A stretch of 8,132 bases of DNA from NCBI GenBank assembly GCA_003446735.1, contig DMCJ01000106.1:1-8132 (forward strand), written 5' to 3'. Both the position numbers and the translations under genes were made by a program. Shown here in pieces: positions 1-5,677 of the stretch (positions within the stretch are counted from its first letter, which is position 1; every line of letters begins with the position of its first letter). This DNA comes from Lachnospiraceae bacterium (GTDB taxonomy: Bacteria > Bacillota > Clostridia > Lachnospirales > Lachnospiraceae). The notes beneath the pieces were generated by a model. The model was not told where the DNA came from. It saw nothing but the letters and a program-made list of their open reading frames with translations, and did not search any database.

Positions 1-303
1 TTCTTCAGCATCTGTCTTATCCTTGTTTGTTTAAGCTGCTTTATCTCTTTTATGAAGCTTGCGATAAATTTCAGAAATGTATATTACAGGCTTATCACGG
101 TAGGCCTTGCGGTAGTATATATGTTCCAGATCTTCCTTACGATAGGAGGAGGAACGAGACTCATCCCGCTTACCGGAGTTACGCTTCCACTTATCAGTTC
201 GGGAGGAAGCTCAATACTTACGACCATAATCCTCTTTTCGCTGATCCAGGGATTTAACGTGCTTCAGGCTGAGGAGAAGGAGCGTTATGAAGAAGAATAT
301 TAA
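1..303 (+). CDS. FtsW/RodA/SpoVE family (SEDS) peptidoglycan polymerase, C-terminal part
   Basis: This is the last 100 residues of a SEDS-family integral membrane protein; the 5' end lies outside the window. SEDS proteins polymerise lipid II into glycan strands and work with a class B PBP at the cytoplasmic membrane. Three hydrophobic segments are visible, at about residues 1-22, 31-48 and 64-85 of the fragment. The family signature PLTGVTLPLISSGGSS is at fragment residues 56-71, just before the last membrane helix. The tail after it is short, charged and Glu-rich, as expected for a cytoplasmic end. The gene overlaps the following PBP gene by 17 nt, which indicates translational coupling. The fragment alone does not separate FtsW, RodA and SpoVE. 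Pairing with a short PbpA-like PBP resembles the rodA-pbpA arrangement of actinobacteria and many clostridia, so no symbol is given. Confidence 0.93.
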   Translation, partial: FFSICLILVCLSCFISFMKLAINFRNVYYRLITVGLAVVYMFQIFLTIGGGTRLIPLTGVTLPLISSGGSSILTTIILFSLIQGFNVLQAEEKERYEEEY

Positions 304-1717
304 TCCCGTAGCAAAACAGAATTCTCATCTGAAAGTCATCATATATATCTTTGTTTTCCTTATGGCCGCAGTGATCGTAAATGAAGTAAGGTTTATTTAT
401 GTTGAAAGTGAGACGGCTATAAACAATTCCTACAATCCCCGTCAGGAGATATTAGCGTCTAAGAATGTAAGAGGCAATATCGTATCTAAAGACGGAGATC
501 TTCTGGCCGTTACGGCAAGAGATGAAAGCGGAAATGAAAAAAGGGTATATCCTTATTCCAATCTTTTTGCCCATGTGGTCGGATTTTCCACCAAAGGAAA
601 GACCGGTGTTGAATATATGGGTAATATGGCCCTTCTTAATTCAAATGCTTCTATGGGCGAAAAGATCCAGAATGAATTATCCGCTTCTAAAAATATAGGT
701 GATACCGTGGTAACGACCCTTGATGTGGATATGCAGACAATATGCTATCAGGCGCTCGGTGCCTTTGACGGCGCGGTCATAGTTACCGAACCTTCAACCG
801 GAAACGTACTTGCGATGGTATCAAAGCCCGATTTCGATCCGAATACGATAAAAGAAGACTGGGCCAAATATACATCCGATTCAAGCTCGAGCGTTCTTTT
901 AAACAGGGCAACACAGGGATTATATCCTCCGGGATCCACATTTAAGATCATCACTGCGCTTGAATATTACAGAGAAAACGACGGTGATGTATCGGGATAT
1001 CATTATAACTGTAACGGCTCATTTTCGTGTGAGGGTGACAGGATAAACTGCTTCCATGGTTCAAACCACGGAAGTGAGGACTTAAAGAAGAGCTTTGAGA
1101 AATCCTGTAATTCTTCATTTGCAAATATAGGTATGAGCCTTGATCTGAAAAAGCTTGATAAGACCTGTAATGACCTTATGTTCAATAAGGATCTTAAATT
1201 AAATCTTACAACGAGCAAGAGCCTTTATCTGCTCGGAACAAGTGCTGATTCTTACGATATAATGCAGACATCCATAGGCCAGGGTAAGACGCTCGTAACC
1301 CCTCTTTTAATGAACATGATAACCTGCGCAGTAGCTAACGGCGGAACGGTTTATGAGCCGAGGGTGATACAGCGGATCGAAAACTACGACGGTATTGTGG
1401 TAAAGGAATACGATACCAAAAAATATGCGACCTTAATGACGGAAGATGAAGCCTTATTTCTTCAGGATCTCATGAAAGGTGTAGTCGAAAACGGTACGGC
1501 GACCAAATTAAAAGGCAAAAGCTACAGTGCGGCAGGAAAGACCGGAAGCGCGGAGTTTTCAGGCAATAAAGAAGACTCACATGCCTGGTTTACGGGATAT
1601 GCTCCGGCGGAAGATCCGAAGATCTGCGTGACCATAATCGTAGAGGGCGCGGGAAGCGGAGGAGAGTATGCGGTGCCCATCGCGGGACGCATATTTGACG
1701 CATATTTTTCAGAATAA
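287..1717 (+). CDS. pbpA: Class B penicillin-binding protein (PbpA-like peptidoglycan D,D-transpeptidase)
   Basis: This 476-residue protein cross-links peptidoglycan outside the membrane. One membrane anchor is visible at about residues 14-36, followed by a short linker region. The transpeptidase domain fills about residues 150-476. All three penicillin-binding motifs are present: STFK (catalytic S217, K220), SCN (S273-N275) and KTG (K418-G420). The length is close to the short PbpA type and much shorter than PBP2/MrdA or FtsI proteins carrying large N-terminal or PASTA domains. The start is ATG 287, preceded by AAGGAG at 277-282 inside the end of the upstream SEDS gene. The 17-nt overlap supports production of the pair together as a polymerase/transpeptidase unit. 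A few extracellular cysteines lie before the SCN motif (about residues 240-260) and could form a disulfide, but this is only a guess. The family call is firm; the exact subtype (elongation or division) is not settled. Confidence 0.94.
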   Translation: MKKNINPVAKQNSHLKVIIYIFVFLMAAVIVNEVRFIYVESETAINNSYNPRQEILASKNVRGNIVSKDGDLLAVTARDESGNEKRVYPYSNLFAHVVGFSTKGKTGVEYMGNMALLNSNASMGEKIQNELSASKNIGDTVVTTLDVDMQTICYQALGAFDGAVIVTEPSTGNVLAMVSKPDFDPNTIKEDWAKYTSDSSSSVLLNRATQGLYPPGSTFKIITALEYYRENDGDVSGYHYNCNGSFSCEGDRINCFHGSNHGSEDLKKSFEKSCNSSFANIGMSLDLKKLDKTCNDLMFNKDLKLNLTTSKSLYLLGTSADSYDIMQTSIGQGKTLVTPLLMNMITCAVANGGTVYEPRVIQRIENYDGIVVKEYDTKKYATLMTEDEALFLQDLMKGVVENGTATKLKGKSYSAAGKTGSAEFSGNKEDSHAWFTGYAPAEDPKICVTIIVEGAGSGGEYAVPIAGRIFDAYFSE

Positions 1718-1726
1718 AACCTATCT

Positions 1727-1755
1727 TTTTTCCGTGAAATATAGTAAAATATATT
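1727..1755 (+). promoter_or_regulatory. Possible weak promoter before the CheX-like gene
   Basis: The 63-nt gap between the PBP stop and the CheX-like start is AT-rich and is the largest gap in the first half of the window. It contains overlapping -10-like hexamers: TATAGT (1740-1745), TAAAAT (1745-1750) and TATATT (1750-1755). No good -35 box stands 17 nt upstream; the best match is a T-run at 1726-1731. There is no terminator hairpin after the PBP gene, so read-through is equally possible. The change of function at this point is the main reason to suspect a promoter. Confidence 0.25.
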
Positions 1756-1780
1756 TTGGAGTTTCTTTGGAGGAAAAAGT

Positions 1781-2668
1781 ATGTTTGATCATATTTTCGG
1801 TAATTATCTTGTAGATAACGGACATCTTTCTAAAGAGCAGCTTGAGAATGTTATTAAGCGTGAAAGTGAACTTAAAGTTTCTTCCGAAGCTGCGGCCAGA
1901 AAAACCAGGCTCCTTACCGATGAGCAGATAAAAGAGATCCGGGTACAGCAGGCCCAGCAGGATGATCCGCTCCTGGTTATTGCCGTTGAAAAAGGATTTT
2001 TGTCCGAACATCAGGTACAACTTATCAAAAAACAGAAAAACAATCTCTATCTGGCTTTTATTCAGGCAGTTCTTGATCTTGGTTATATGGAATTCGATGA
2101 TCTTGATAAGGCTTTAATAAACTATCAGAAGGAGCTTCATTTAAAGGACGAGCAGATGGATGATCTTGTCAGCGGTGATCCCGACAGGATGGTCAAATTC
2201 TTCTTACCCGGAGGTCAGGAGATAAACAGCAGATTAAGCGCCATTGCTGTCCGCACGATGCTTCGTATAATCAACGATTCGGCCTATGTATCAAAGGCAT
2301 TTATCACAGATGAGATAAAAGCAGATAATGCAGCGATCCAGAAGATGACCGGAAAGTACAATATAACAACGGGATTTGCCGGAAGAGGGGAAAGCCTTCT
2401 TGCCATTGCCAATCCTTTTGCCGAAGAGGAATTCAAAGAAGTAGATGAGGATGCCTTAGATGCTGTCGCAGAATTTACCAACTGCATCAACGGCCTTTTT
2501 GCTACCGAGCTTTCCGAGGAGAATATCGAGCTTGAGATGCTCCCGCCCGATTATTACGATCACCCCGTTGTGATCAAAGGAAAGCAGTTCTGTGTTTTCC
2601 CGATGACGATCGGTGAAAATGAATTTGATATGGTCCTCTCCGTGGGAAGCGACCTTACGGCCGAATAA
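1781..2668 (+). CDS. CheX-like chemotaxis phosphatase with an N-terminal helical-repeat region
   Basis: This 295-residue cytoplasmic protein appears to have two parts. Residues about 150-295 look like a CheX/CheC-family domain. It has an ExxN active-site motif, E231-F-T-N234, in the characteristic helix (DAVAEFTNCINGLF), followed by a Pro-Pro strand region (PPDYY, 255-259) as in CheX. CheX removes the phosphate from CheY~P using the Glu and Asn of this motif. Residues about 6-117 contain three similar helical hairpins, each with a hydrophobic stretch, a Gly (G14, G72, G101), a short turn and a helix ending near Gln or Glu. They resemble MshEN/GspE N-terminal repeats, but the Arg-Leu-Gly start of those motifs is missing. 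The start is ATG 1781, with GGAGG at 1769-1773. A CheY-like gene follows 9 nt downstream, a natural substrate partner. The CheX assignment rests on motif and neighbour; the repeat assignment is tentative. Confidence 0.8.
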   Translation: MFDHIFGNYLVDNGHLSKEQLENVIKRESELKVSSEAAARKTRLLTDEQIKEIRVQQAQQDDPLLVIAVEKGFLSEHQVQLIKKQKNNLYLAFIQAVLDLGYMEFDDLDKALINYQKELHLKDEQMDDLVSGDPDRMVKFFLPGGQEINSRLSAIAVRTMLRIINDSAYVSKAFITDEIKADNAAIQKMTGKYNITTGFAGRGESLLAIANPFAEEEFKEVDEDALDAVAEFTNCINGLFATELSEENIELEMLPPDYYDHPVVIKGKQFCVFPMTIGENEFDMVLSVGSDLTAE

Positions 2669-2677
2669 GGAGAAAAG

Positions 2678-3040
2678 ATGGCAAAGATAATGATAGTTGA
2701 CGACTCTAAGACGTCAAGAAAGATAATAAAGACCGTTTGCGAAGAAAACGGATACGAGATAGCTGCCGAGGCTGTAAACGGCGAGGATGCAGTTGCTAAA
2801 TATAAGGAAGTAAGGCCCGATGTGGTCACGCTTGATATCACTATGCCCGTTTTAGACGGCATCTCGGCTCTTAAGGATATAATCGCTTATGACAAAGACG
2901 CAAAGGTCATAATGATAACTGCGGCCGGTCAGAAAGGCAAAGTCGTGGAATGCGTTGAGGCCGGTGCGAAGGATTTCCTTACAAAGCCATTTGATAAAAA
3001 AGAGATCATCAAAGTGATAAATAAAGTTGCCGGAGTATAA
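2678..3040 (+). CDS. CheY-like single-domain response regulator
   Basis: This is a 120-residue stand-alone receiver domain with no output domain. All receiver landmarks are visible: the acidic pair D8/D9, the phospho-acceptor D53 (in TLDITMP), the switch T81 (ITAAG) and the conserved K103 in TKPF. The position matching Tyr106 of E. coli CheY is Phe (F100), a conservative change. AAGGAG at 2667-2672 overlaps the stop codon of the CheX-like gene and lies 5 nt before the ATG, so the two genes are almost certainly co-translated. Adjacency to a CheX-type phosphatase suggests that this receiver is its substrate. It could act on the flagellar switch, or it could be a dedicated receiver for another output. 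The kinase that feeds it is not in the window. Identification as a receiver is very secure; the CheY role is inferred. Confidence 0.93.
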   Translation: MAKIMIVDDSKTSRKIIKTVCEENGYEIAAEAVNGEDAVAKYKEVRPDVVTLDITMPVLDGISALKDIIAYDKDAKVIMITAAGQKGKVVECVEAGAKDFLTKPFDKKEIIKVINKVAGV

Positions 3041-3382
3041 ATGCATTATTACAGGGAACTATATTTAGACGAGAAAACACAAAAAGAAAAGACAAAGATC
3101 CTGCGTAAATTAAAATTTCACGCAGGTCTTTATAAAACATACATAATCGCTCTGTCTGAGGGAAAGGATTATTTTGACCTGATCCCGGGATATGTATTTA
3201 AACAAAGATCATATCCTTCCAAGGATATGATGATCCTCGGACTTGCAAAGGATTATGAATCTGCCGTAAGCCTCGCGACCAAGGCATTTAACGATATGAG
3301 CGCTAAGTACGGCACATGCTTTTTTAAGGAGAAGCTCTTAGAAGAGAAAAAAGACATCTTTACGGGCTTTGGCGGTAGATGA
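3041..3382 (+). CDS. Conserved-looking hypothetical protein, 113 residues
   Basis: I do not recognise this family. The protein is 113 residues, soluble, without a signal peptide or membrane segment. The N-terminal 28 residues are strongly basic and charged. The centre reads as alternating strands and loops (YIIAL at 34-38, DLIPGYVF at 46-53, MMILGLA at 63-69), followed by an amphipathic helix (about 70-88) and a Lys/Glu-rich tail. The ATG directly abuts the TAA of the receiver gene, with GGAG at 3032-3035 as ribosome binding site, so translation is coupled to the receiver gene. The coding frame is supported by this spacing and by codon use like its neighbours. Position between the receiver and the ytfI-ytfJ pair does not assign a function. 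The coding sequence contains a 24-nt perfect inverted repeat, listed separately. Confidence 0.8.
   Translation: MHYYRELYLDEKTQKEKTKILRKLKFHAGLYKTYIIALSEGKDYFDLIPGYVFKQRSYPSKDMMILGLAKDYESAVSLATKAFNDMSAKYGTCFFKEKLLEEKKDIFTGFGGR
3208..3231. repeat. Perfect 11-bp inverted repeat with a 2-nt spacer inside a coding sequence
   Basis: The arm ATCATATCCTT (3208-3218) is followed by CC and then its exact reverse complement (3221-3231). As RNA it would fold into about a 10-bp stem with a 4-nt loop. No T-tract follows, so it is not a standard terminator. A second palindrome, ATCCCGGGAT, lies 16 nt upstream at 3182-3191. The repeat covers codons 56-64 of the hypothetical gene. Confidence 0.8.
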
Positions 3383-3383
3383 T

Positions 3384-4403
3384 ATGGCAGTATTTCTATC
3401 TGTTTTAAAGATAATAGGCATCATACTTCTTATCATTTTAGCCGTGCTCATTCTCCTTATCCTGCTTTTGCTTTTTGTTCCGATAAGATACAAAGCTCCG
3501 GGATATGCCGATATCGATGATAAGGATATAAATGCCGATGCTTATCTGACCTGGCTCTTACATATAGTCAGCGTAAGGCTGCATTTTAAGAAAAAAGGCG
3601 ATGCGACCGATAAATATCTTACTCTTCGTGTGTTCGGGATAAAGATAAAGGATTTCCTTGCACCGAAGGATAATAAAGAAAAGAAGGAAAAGAAGGAAAA
3701 GAAAGAAAAGAAGAGTAAGAAGGATAAGAAGGAAAAGGTCGATAAGAGTAAGGATAATAAGAAAGACGATGATAAGCCCGAAGCAGTTTTGTCTACTGTT
3801 ACGGGAGATTCGGATCTTTCCGGCGGCTACATAACCGATGACGATCTGAAAGAAGATCCTGATGACGGCTTAAAAGATGACGAGGATATGTCATTAACGG
3901 ATAAGATAGTTACTTTCATCGAAACGATATATGATCTTATCCTGGATAAAGCCGATCTTATACTCGATCTTTTTGAGGATAAAGCCGACGGGATATCCGA
4001 AAAGACAGAAGATATGATCAAAACGATCGAAGCCTGGTCTTATGTTCTTTCAAAAGAAAAGACCATAAATGCGATAGGAAACGTAAAGGACAGCATAATA
4101 AAGCTTTTATGGCATATAAGGCCCCGTAAGGGCAAGCTCTACGGAGAAGTCGGAATGGAAGATCCGGCTGTTACCGGAAAGATATTGGGCTATTACTGGA
4201 TGTTCATCCCGCTTTATGCGGGGATATTTACCTTAGTCCCGTTCTTTGATAAGAAAAGGATATATTTAAGCGGAGATCTAAAGGGTCATATAAGATTAAA
4301 TCATGTTCTTGTGATCGGATGGAAATTCTTATTTAACAAAGACTTTAAATATATCAGAAGACTTAAGGACCGTGTAGAATATGTTAAGGAGCATAAAAAA
4401 TGA
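3384..4403 (+). CDS. ytfI: DUF2953 (YtfI-like) membrane-anchored protein
   Basis: This is a 339-residue protein from ATG 3384. It has one long N-terminal hydrophobic segment (about residues 3-32), then a soluble region, a low-complexity Lys/Glu/Asp-rich linker (about 95-175) and a C-terminal DUF2953-like region. That region carries the pattern GEVGMEDPAVTGKILGYYW followed by a hydrophobic stretch. In Bacillus, ytfI (DUF2953) sits directly before ytfJ (gerW), exactly as here, and this synteny is the best support for the name. A TTG at 3369 would add five residues but has no ribosome binding site and overlaps the previous gene, so ATG 3384 is preferred; its own upstream site (GGCGG, 3371-3375) is also weak. 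The stop overlaps the GerW start (ATGA). The molecular function is unknown; a role with GerW at the membrane during sporulation is inferred from synteny. The acidic/basic linker looks specific to this lineage. Confidence 0.82.
   Translation: MAVFLSVLKIIGIILLIILAVLILLILLLLFVPIRYKAPGYADIDDKDINADAYLTWLLHIVSVRLHFKKKGDATDKYLTLRVFGIKIKDFLAPKDNKEKKEKKEKKEKKSKKDKKEKVDKSKDNKKDDDKPEAVLSTVTGDSDLSGGYITDDDLKEDPDDGLKDDEDMSLTDKIVTFIETIYDLILDKADLILDLFEDKADGISEKTEDMIKTIEAWSYVLSKEKTINAIGNVKDSIIKLLWHIRPRKGKLYGEVGMEDPAVTGKILGYYWMFIPLYAGIFTLVPFFDKKRIYLSGDLKGHIRLNHVLVIGWKFLFNKDFKYIRRLKDRVEYVKEHKK
3678..3737 (+). repeat. Imperfect 9-nt tandem repeat coding for a Lys/Glu-rich linker
   Basis: Six complete 9-nt units related to GAAAAGAAG, plus a partial seventh, lie in frame inside the DUF2953 gene. 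They encode Glu-Lys-Lys repeats that pass into Ser-Lys-Lys and Asp-Lys-Lys. The first two units are identical, the third differs by one base, and the fourth is again identical. Because the unit is a multiple of three, gain or loss of copies would change linker length without breaking the frame. Confidence 0.8.
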
Positions 4404-4789
4404 GTGAAAACAATTTTCAGAACGTCATTTCATCCCTTGTAAACGGAATGGATTCGTTCCTTTCAAGTAAGACCGTTGTAGGAGAGCCGGTTAAAGTCGG
4501 AGATACGATAATAGTTCCTTTGGTGGACGTTTCTTTCGGCGTGGGAGCGGGAGCTTCGAGCAAGGACCCCAGGAGCAGCGGAGGCGGCGGCTTATCCGGT
4601 AAGATGTCTCCCAATTCGGTGCTCATCATTCATAACGGACAGACAAGACTTGTAAATATCAAGAATCAGGATACCATCACCACTTTGGTCGATGCGGTGC
4701 CCGAGGTCATTGATAAGATTAAAGCCATGAAAGATAAGCCCGATGTATCCGACAAAGAGGCTGTTGATACGGCTTTCCCCGATAAATGA
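4400..4789 (+). CDS. ytfJ: GerW/YtfJ family sporulation protein
   Basis: This 129-residue protein matches the GerW (YtfJ) layout. There is an N-terminal helix, then a strand pair with GEPVKVGDTIIVPLVDVSFG (about residues 28-47), a Gly/Ser-rich loop (about 48-70) and a second beta region (SVLIIHNGQTRLVNI, 73-87), ending in a charged tail. In Bacillus subtilis, GerW is a spore protein needed for a normal germination response; the family also occurs in clostridia that are not known to sporulate. The start overlaps the DUF2953 stop by four bases (ATGA), with AAGGAG at 4386-4391, so the two are translationally coupled. Identification by pattern and synteny with ytfI is strong. Whether this organism sporulates cannot be judged from the window. 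Confidence 0.9.
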   Translation: MSENNFQNVISSLVNGMDSFLSSKTVVGEPVKVGDTIIVPLVDVSFGVGAGASSKDPRSSGGGGLSGKMSPNSVLIIHNGQTRLVNIKNQDTITTLVDAVPEVIDKIKAMKDKPDVSDKEAVDTAFPDK

Positions 4790-4803
4790 TCATTTGATGT
4801 TTT

Positions 4804-5274
4804 ATGAATGATATAGAAAAAGAAAAGCAATTGCTTGATAAATTTAAAGAAGAGCTTGACAGACAGCAGTCCATCTTATCGCTCGAAAAAGAGACTTTAG
4901 ATGGAGAGAAAAAGGTATTAGAGGAACAAAAGCGACTTTTTGAACAACAGAAGAAGTCATTCGATATGCAAAAGAGCATTTTAGAGACGGGGTTTAAAAA
5001 GCTTGCAGCCGACAGAGAAATGTTCCTTGCCGAAAAGAAGCGTCTGATAAGTGAGATCAACAGTATGGAATTCCAGCATACCGAAGATCTTAAGATGCAA
5101 AAGAACCATTTCCCCGGATTCTTCGGCGGAGTGAGCAATTTTCTTTCTTTAAAGAAGAGATACAAAGATCTTATGAAGCTTTATCATCCCGACAATAAAA
5201 ACGGAGATGAATTTACGGTAACACTTATCAACAGGGAATATGAAGTGTTAAAAGAGAAGTTTGAAACTCAATAA
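4804..5274 (+). CDS. Coiled-coil protein with a C-terminal J-domain-like HPD motif
   Basis: This 156-residue protein begins with about 90 residues of heptad-like, Lys/Glu/Gln-rich sequence that should form one long coiled coil. After a short Gly/Phe linker (HFPGFFGG, 102-109), residues about 112-154 resemble the core of a J-domain. A basic helix (KKRYKDLMKLY) runs into HPD at 128-130, and then a helix contains INREYEVLKEKF. HPD is the motif by which J-proteins stimulate the Hsp70 (DnaK) ATPase. The first J-domain helix (YxxLG) is not visible, so the domain is short or divergent. No clear Shine-Dalgarno precedes ATG 4804, which lies 14 nt after the GerW stop, so translation may depend on coupling. 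ATCATT (4789-4794) and AATGAT (4807-4812) could weakly pair around the start. It is the last gene before a terminator. The DnaK-partner role is inferred from HPD only. Confidence 0.75.
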   Translation: MNDIEKEKQLLDKFKEELDRQQSILSLEKETLDGEKKVLEEQKRLFEQQKKSFDMQKSILETGFKKLAADREMFLAEKKRLISEINSMEFQHTEDLKMQKNHFPGFFGGVSNFLSLKKRYKDLMKLYHPDNKNGDEFTVTLINREYEVLKEKFETQ

Positions 5275-5295
5275 ACAGAAAAAGACAAAATAAAA

Positions 5296-5316
5296 CCGCG
5301 GTGAAATTCACCGCGG
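5296..5316. terminator. Bidirectional rho-independent terminator between convergent genes
   Basis: This is a 21-nt palindrome in which CCGCGGTGA and TCACCGCGG flank the loop AAT. It gives a 9-bp, GC-rich stem. It sits between the ends of the J-like gene (plus strand) and rpmB (minus strand). On the minus strand the stem is followed by TTTTATTTTGTC and more T residues, a good U-tract for ending rpmB. On the plus strand only a short TTTT follows (5319-5322), so termination of the long plus-strand transcript may be weaker. Confidence 0.9.
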
Positions 5317-5341
5317 CATTTTGCATCATAAAAAGATAAGA

Positions 5342-5527
5342 TTAAGCGCGCTCGACCTTACCGGAACGAAGGCATGATGTGCAGACATGTAATGTCTTAA
5401 CAGATCCGTTTACCTTACATTTAACATTCTTGATGTTAGAGTTCCAGATGCGATTGCTTCTTCTATGAGAATGGCTGACGTTATTCCCGAAATGGGCGCC
5501 CTTGCCGCAAATATCACATTTAGCCAT
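5342..5527 (-). CDS. rpmB: 50S ribosomal protein L28 (bL28), zinc-binding type
   Basis: This 61-residue protein of the large ribosomal subunit starts MAKCDICGKG and contains the L28 hallmarks: the HSHRRSNR basic segment (residues 19-26), WNSNIK, and the C-terminal CTSCLRSGKV. Two CxxC pairs, C4/C7 and C49/C52, mark it as the zinc-coordinating (C+) form. The open frame extends 21 codons further upstream. The true start is fixed at ATG 5527 (reading leftward), because GGAGGTG lies 5 nt before it and the L28 family begins with this MAKC sequence. It is transcribed alone, with its own promoter and terminator. rpmB next to a divergent yloU-fakA-recG group matches the Bacillus order. Confidence 0.97.
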   Translation of the reverse strand: MAKCDICGKGAHFGNNVSHSHRRSNRIWNSNIKNVKCKVNGSVKTLHVCTSCLRSGKVERA

Positions 5528-5532
5528 GATTT

Positions 5533-5539
5533 CACCTCC
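5533..5539 (-). promoter_or_regulatory. Ribosome binding site of rpmB
   Basis: GGAGGTG on the minus strand, 5 nt before ATG 5527. It decides the start of rpmB against a longer in-frame ATG at 5590, which overlaps the -35 box of the promoter and so cannot be on the transcript. Confidence 0.92.
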
Positions 5540-5561
5540 AAACAAAAACTGCAACGTTAAT

Positions 5562-5590
5562 ATAATATCAGATAAGTAAAAATTTGGCAA
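5562..5590 (-). promoter_or_regulatory. SigA-type promoter of rpmB
   Basis: On the minus strand: -35 TTGCCA (5590-5585), a 17-nt spacer, and -10 TATTAT (5567-5562) with the extended element TGA directly before it. The predicted leader to the rpmB start is short, about 27 nt. Confidence 0.85.
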
Positions 5591-5616
5591 GGGTTTTTTT
5601 ATTTTTTATAAATATA

Positions 5617-5645
5617 TTCACTTTTAAGCAAAATACTGGTATAAT
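5617..5645 (+). promoter_or_regulatory. SigA-type promoter of the yloU-like/fakA/recG operon
   Basis: -35 TTCACT (5617-5622), a 17-nt spacer, and a perfect -10 TATAAT (5640-5645) with the extended TGG directly before it. The weak -35 is compensated by the extended -10 and by an A/T-rich tract upstream (5594-5616). The start of transcription should fall near 5652. Confidence 0.87.
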
Positions 5646-5653
5646 ATCCTGGT

Positions 5654-5667
5654 AGTCCGTGCGGACT
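5654..5667 (+). promoter_or_regulatory. Small stem-loop at the predicted 5' end of the yloU-fakA-recG mRNA
   Basis: AGTCC (5654-5658), loop GTGC and GGACT (5663-5667); a sixth pair is possible with a 2-nt loop. It lies within a few bases of the predicted transcription start and ends 10 nt before the Shine-Dalgarno. No T-tract follows, so it is not a terminator. A 5'-terminal hairpin of this kind can protect an mRNA from 5'-end-dependent decay; that role is an inference here. Confidence 0.55.
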
Positions 5668-5677
5668 TTAAGATGTT

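Noticed and set aside
1715..1742. SigD (flagellar) promoter before the CheX-like gene
   Set aside because: A TAAA is present at 1715-1718, but the only GCCGATAA-like sequence (TCCGTGAA, 1731-1738) is 12 nt away instead of about 15 and matches poorly.
1718..1780. Terminator after the PBP gene
   Set aside because: There is a short T-run (1726-1731) but no stem before it.
1721..2020. Minus-strand open frame opposite the start of the CheX-like gene
   Set aside because: It overlaps the CheX-like gene and its upstream gap, has low-complexity content and no recognisable domain. The plus-strand gene has a good ribosome binding site and motifs.
3369..3383. TTG start for the DUF2953 gene
   Set aside because: No ribosome binding site precedes it and it lies inside the previous gene. 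ATG 3384 begins just before the membrane segment, as expected.
4719..5165. Long minus-strand open frame (148 codons) opposite the coiled-coil gene
   Set aside because: Its translation is a Ser/Cys/Phe-rich shadow of the Lys/Glu-rich plus-strand gene. It has no family pattern and starts inside convincing plus-strand coding sequence.
5528..5590. Longer L28 product starting at 5590
   Set aside because: The extension would be encoded across the promoter and leader. The GGAGGTG site and family alignment fix the start at 5527.
5654..5667. Leader hairpin as a transcription attenuator
   Set aside because: No T-tract follows, no alternative pairing arm is apparent, and there is no leader peptide.
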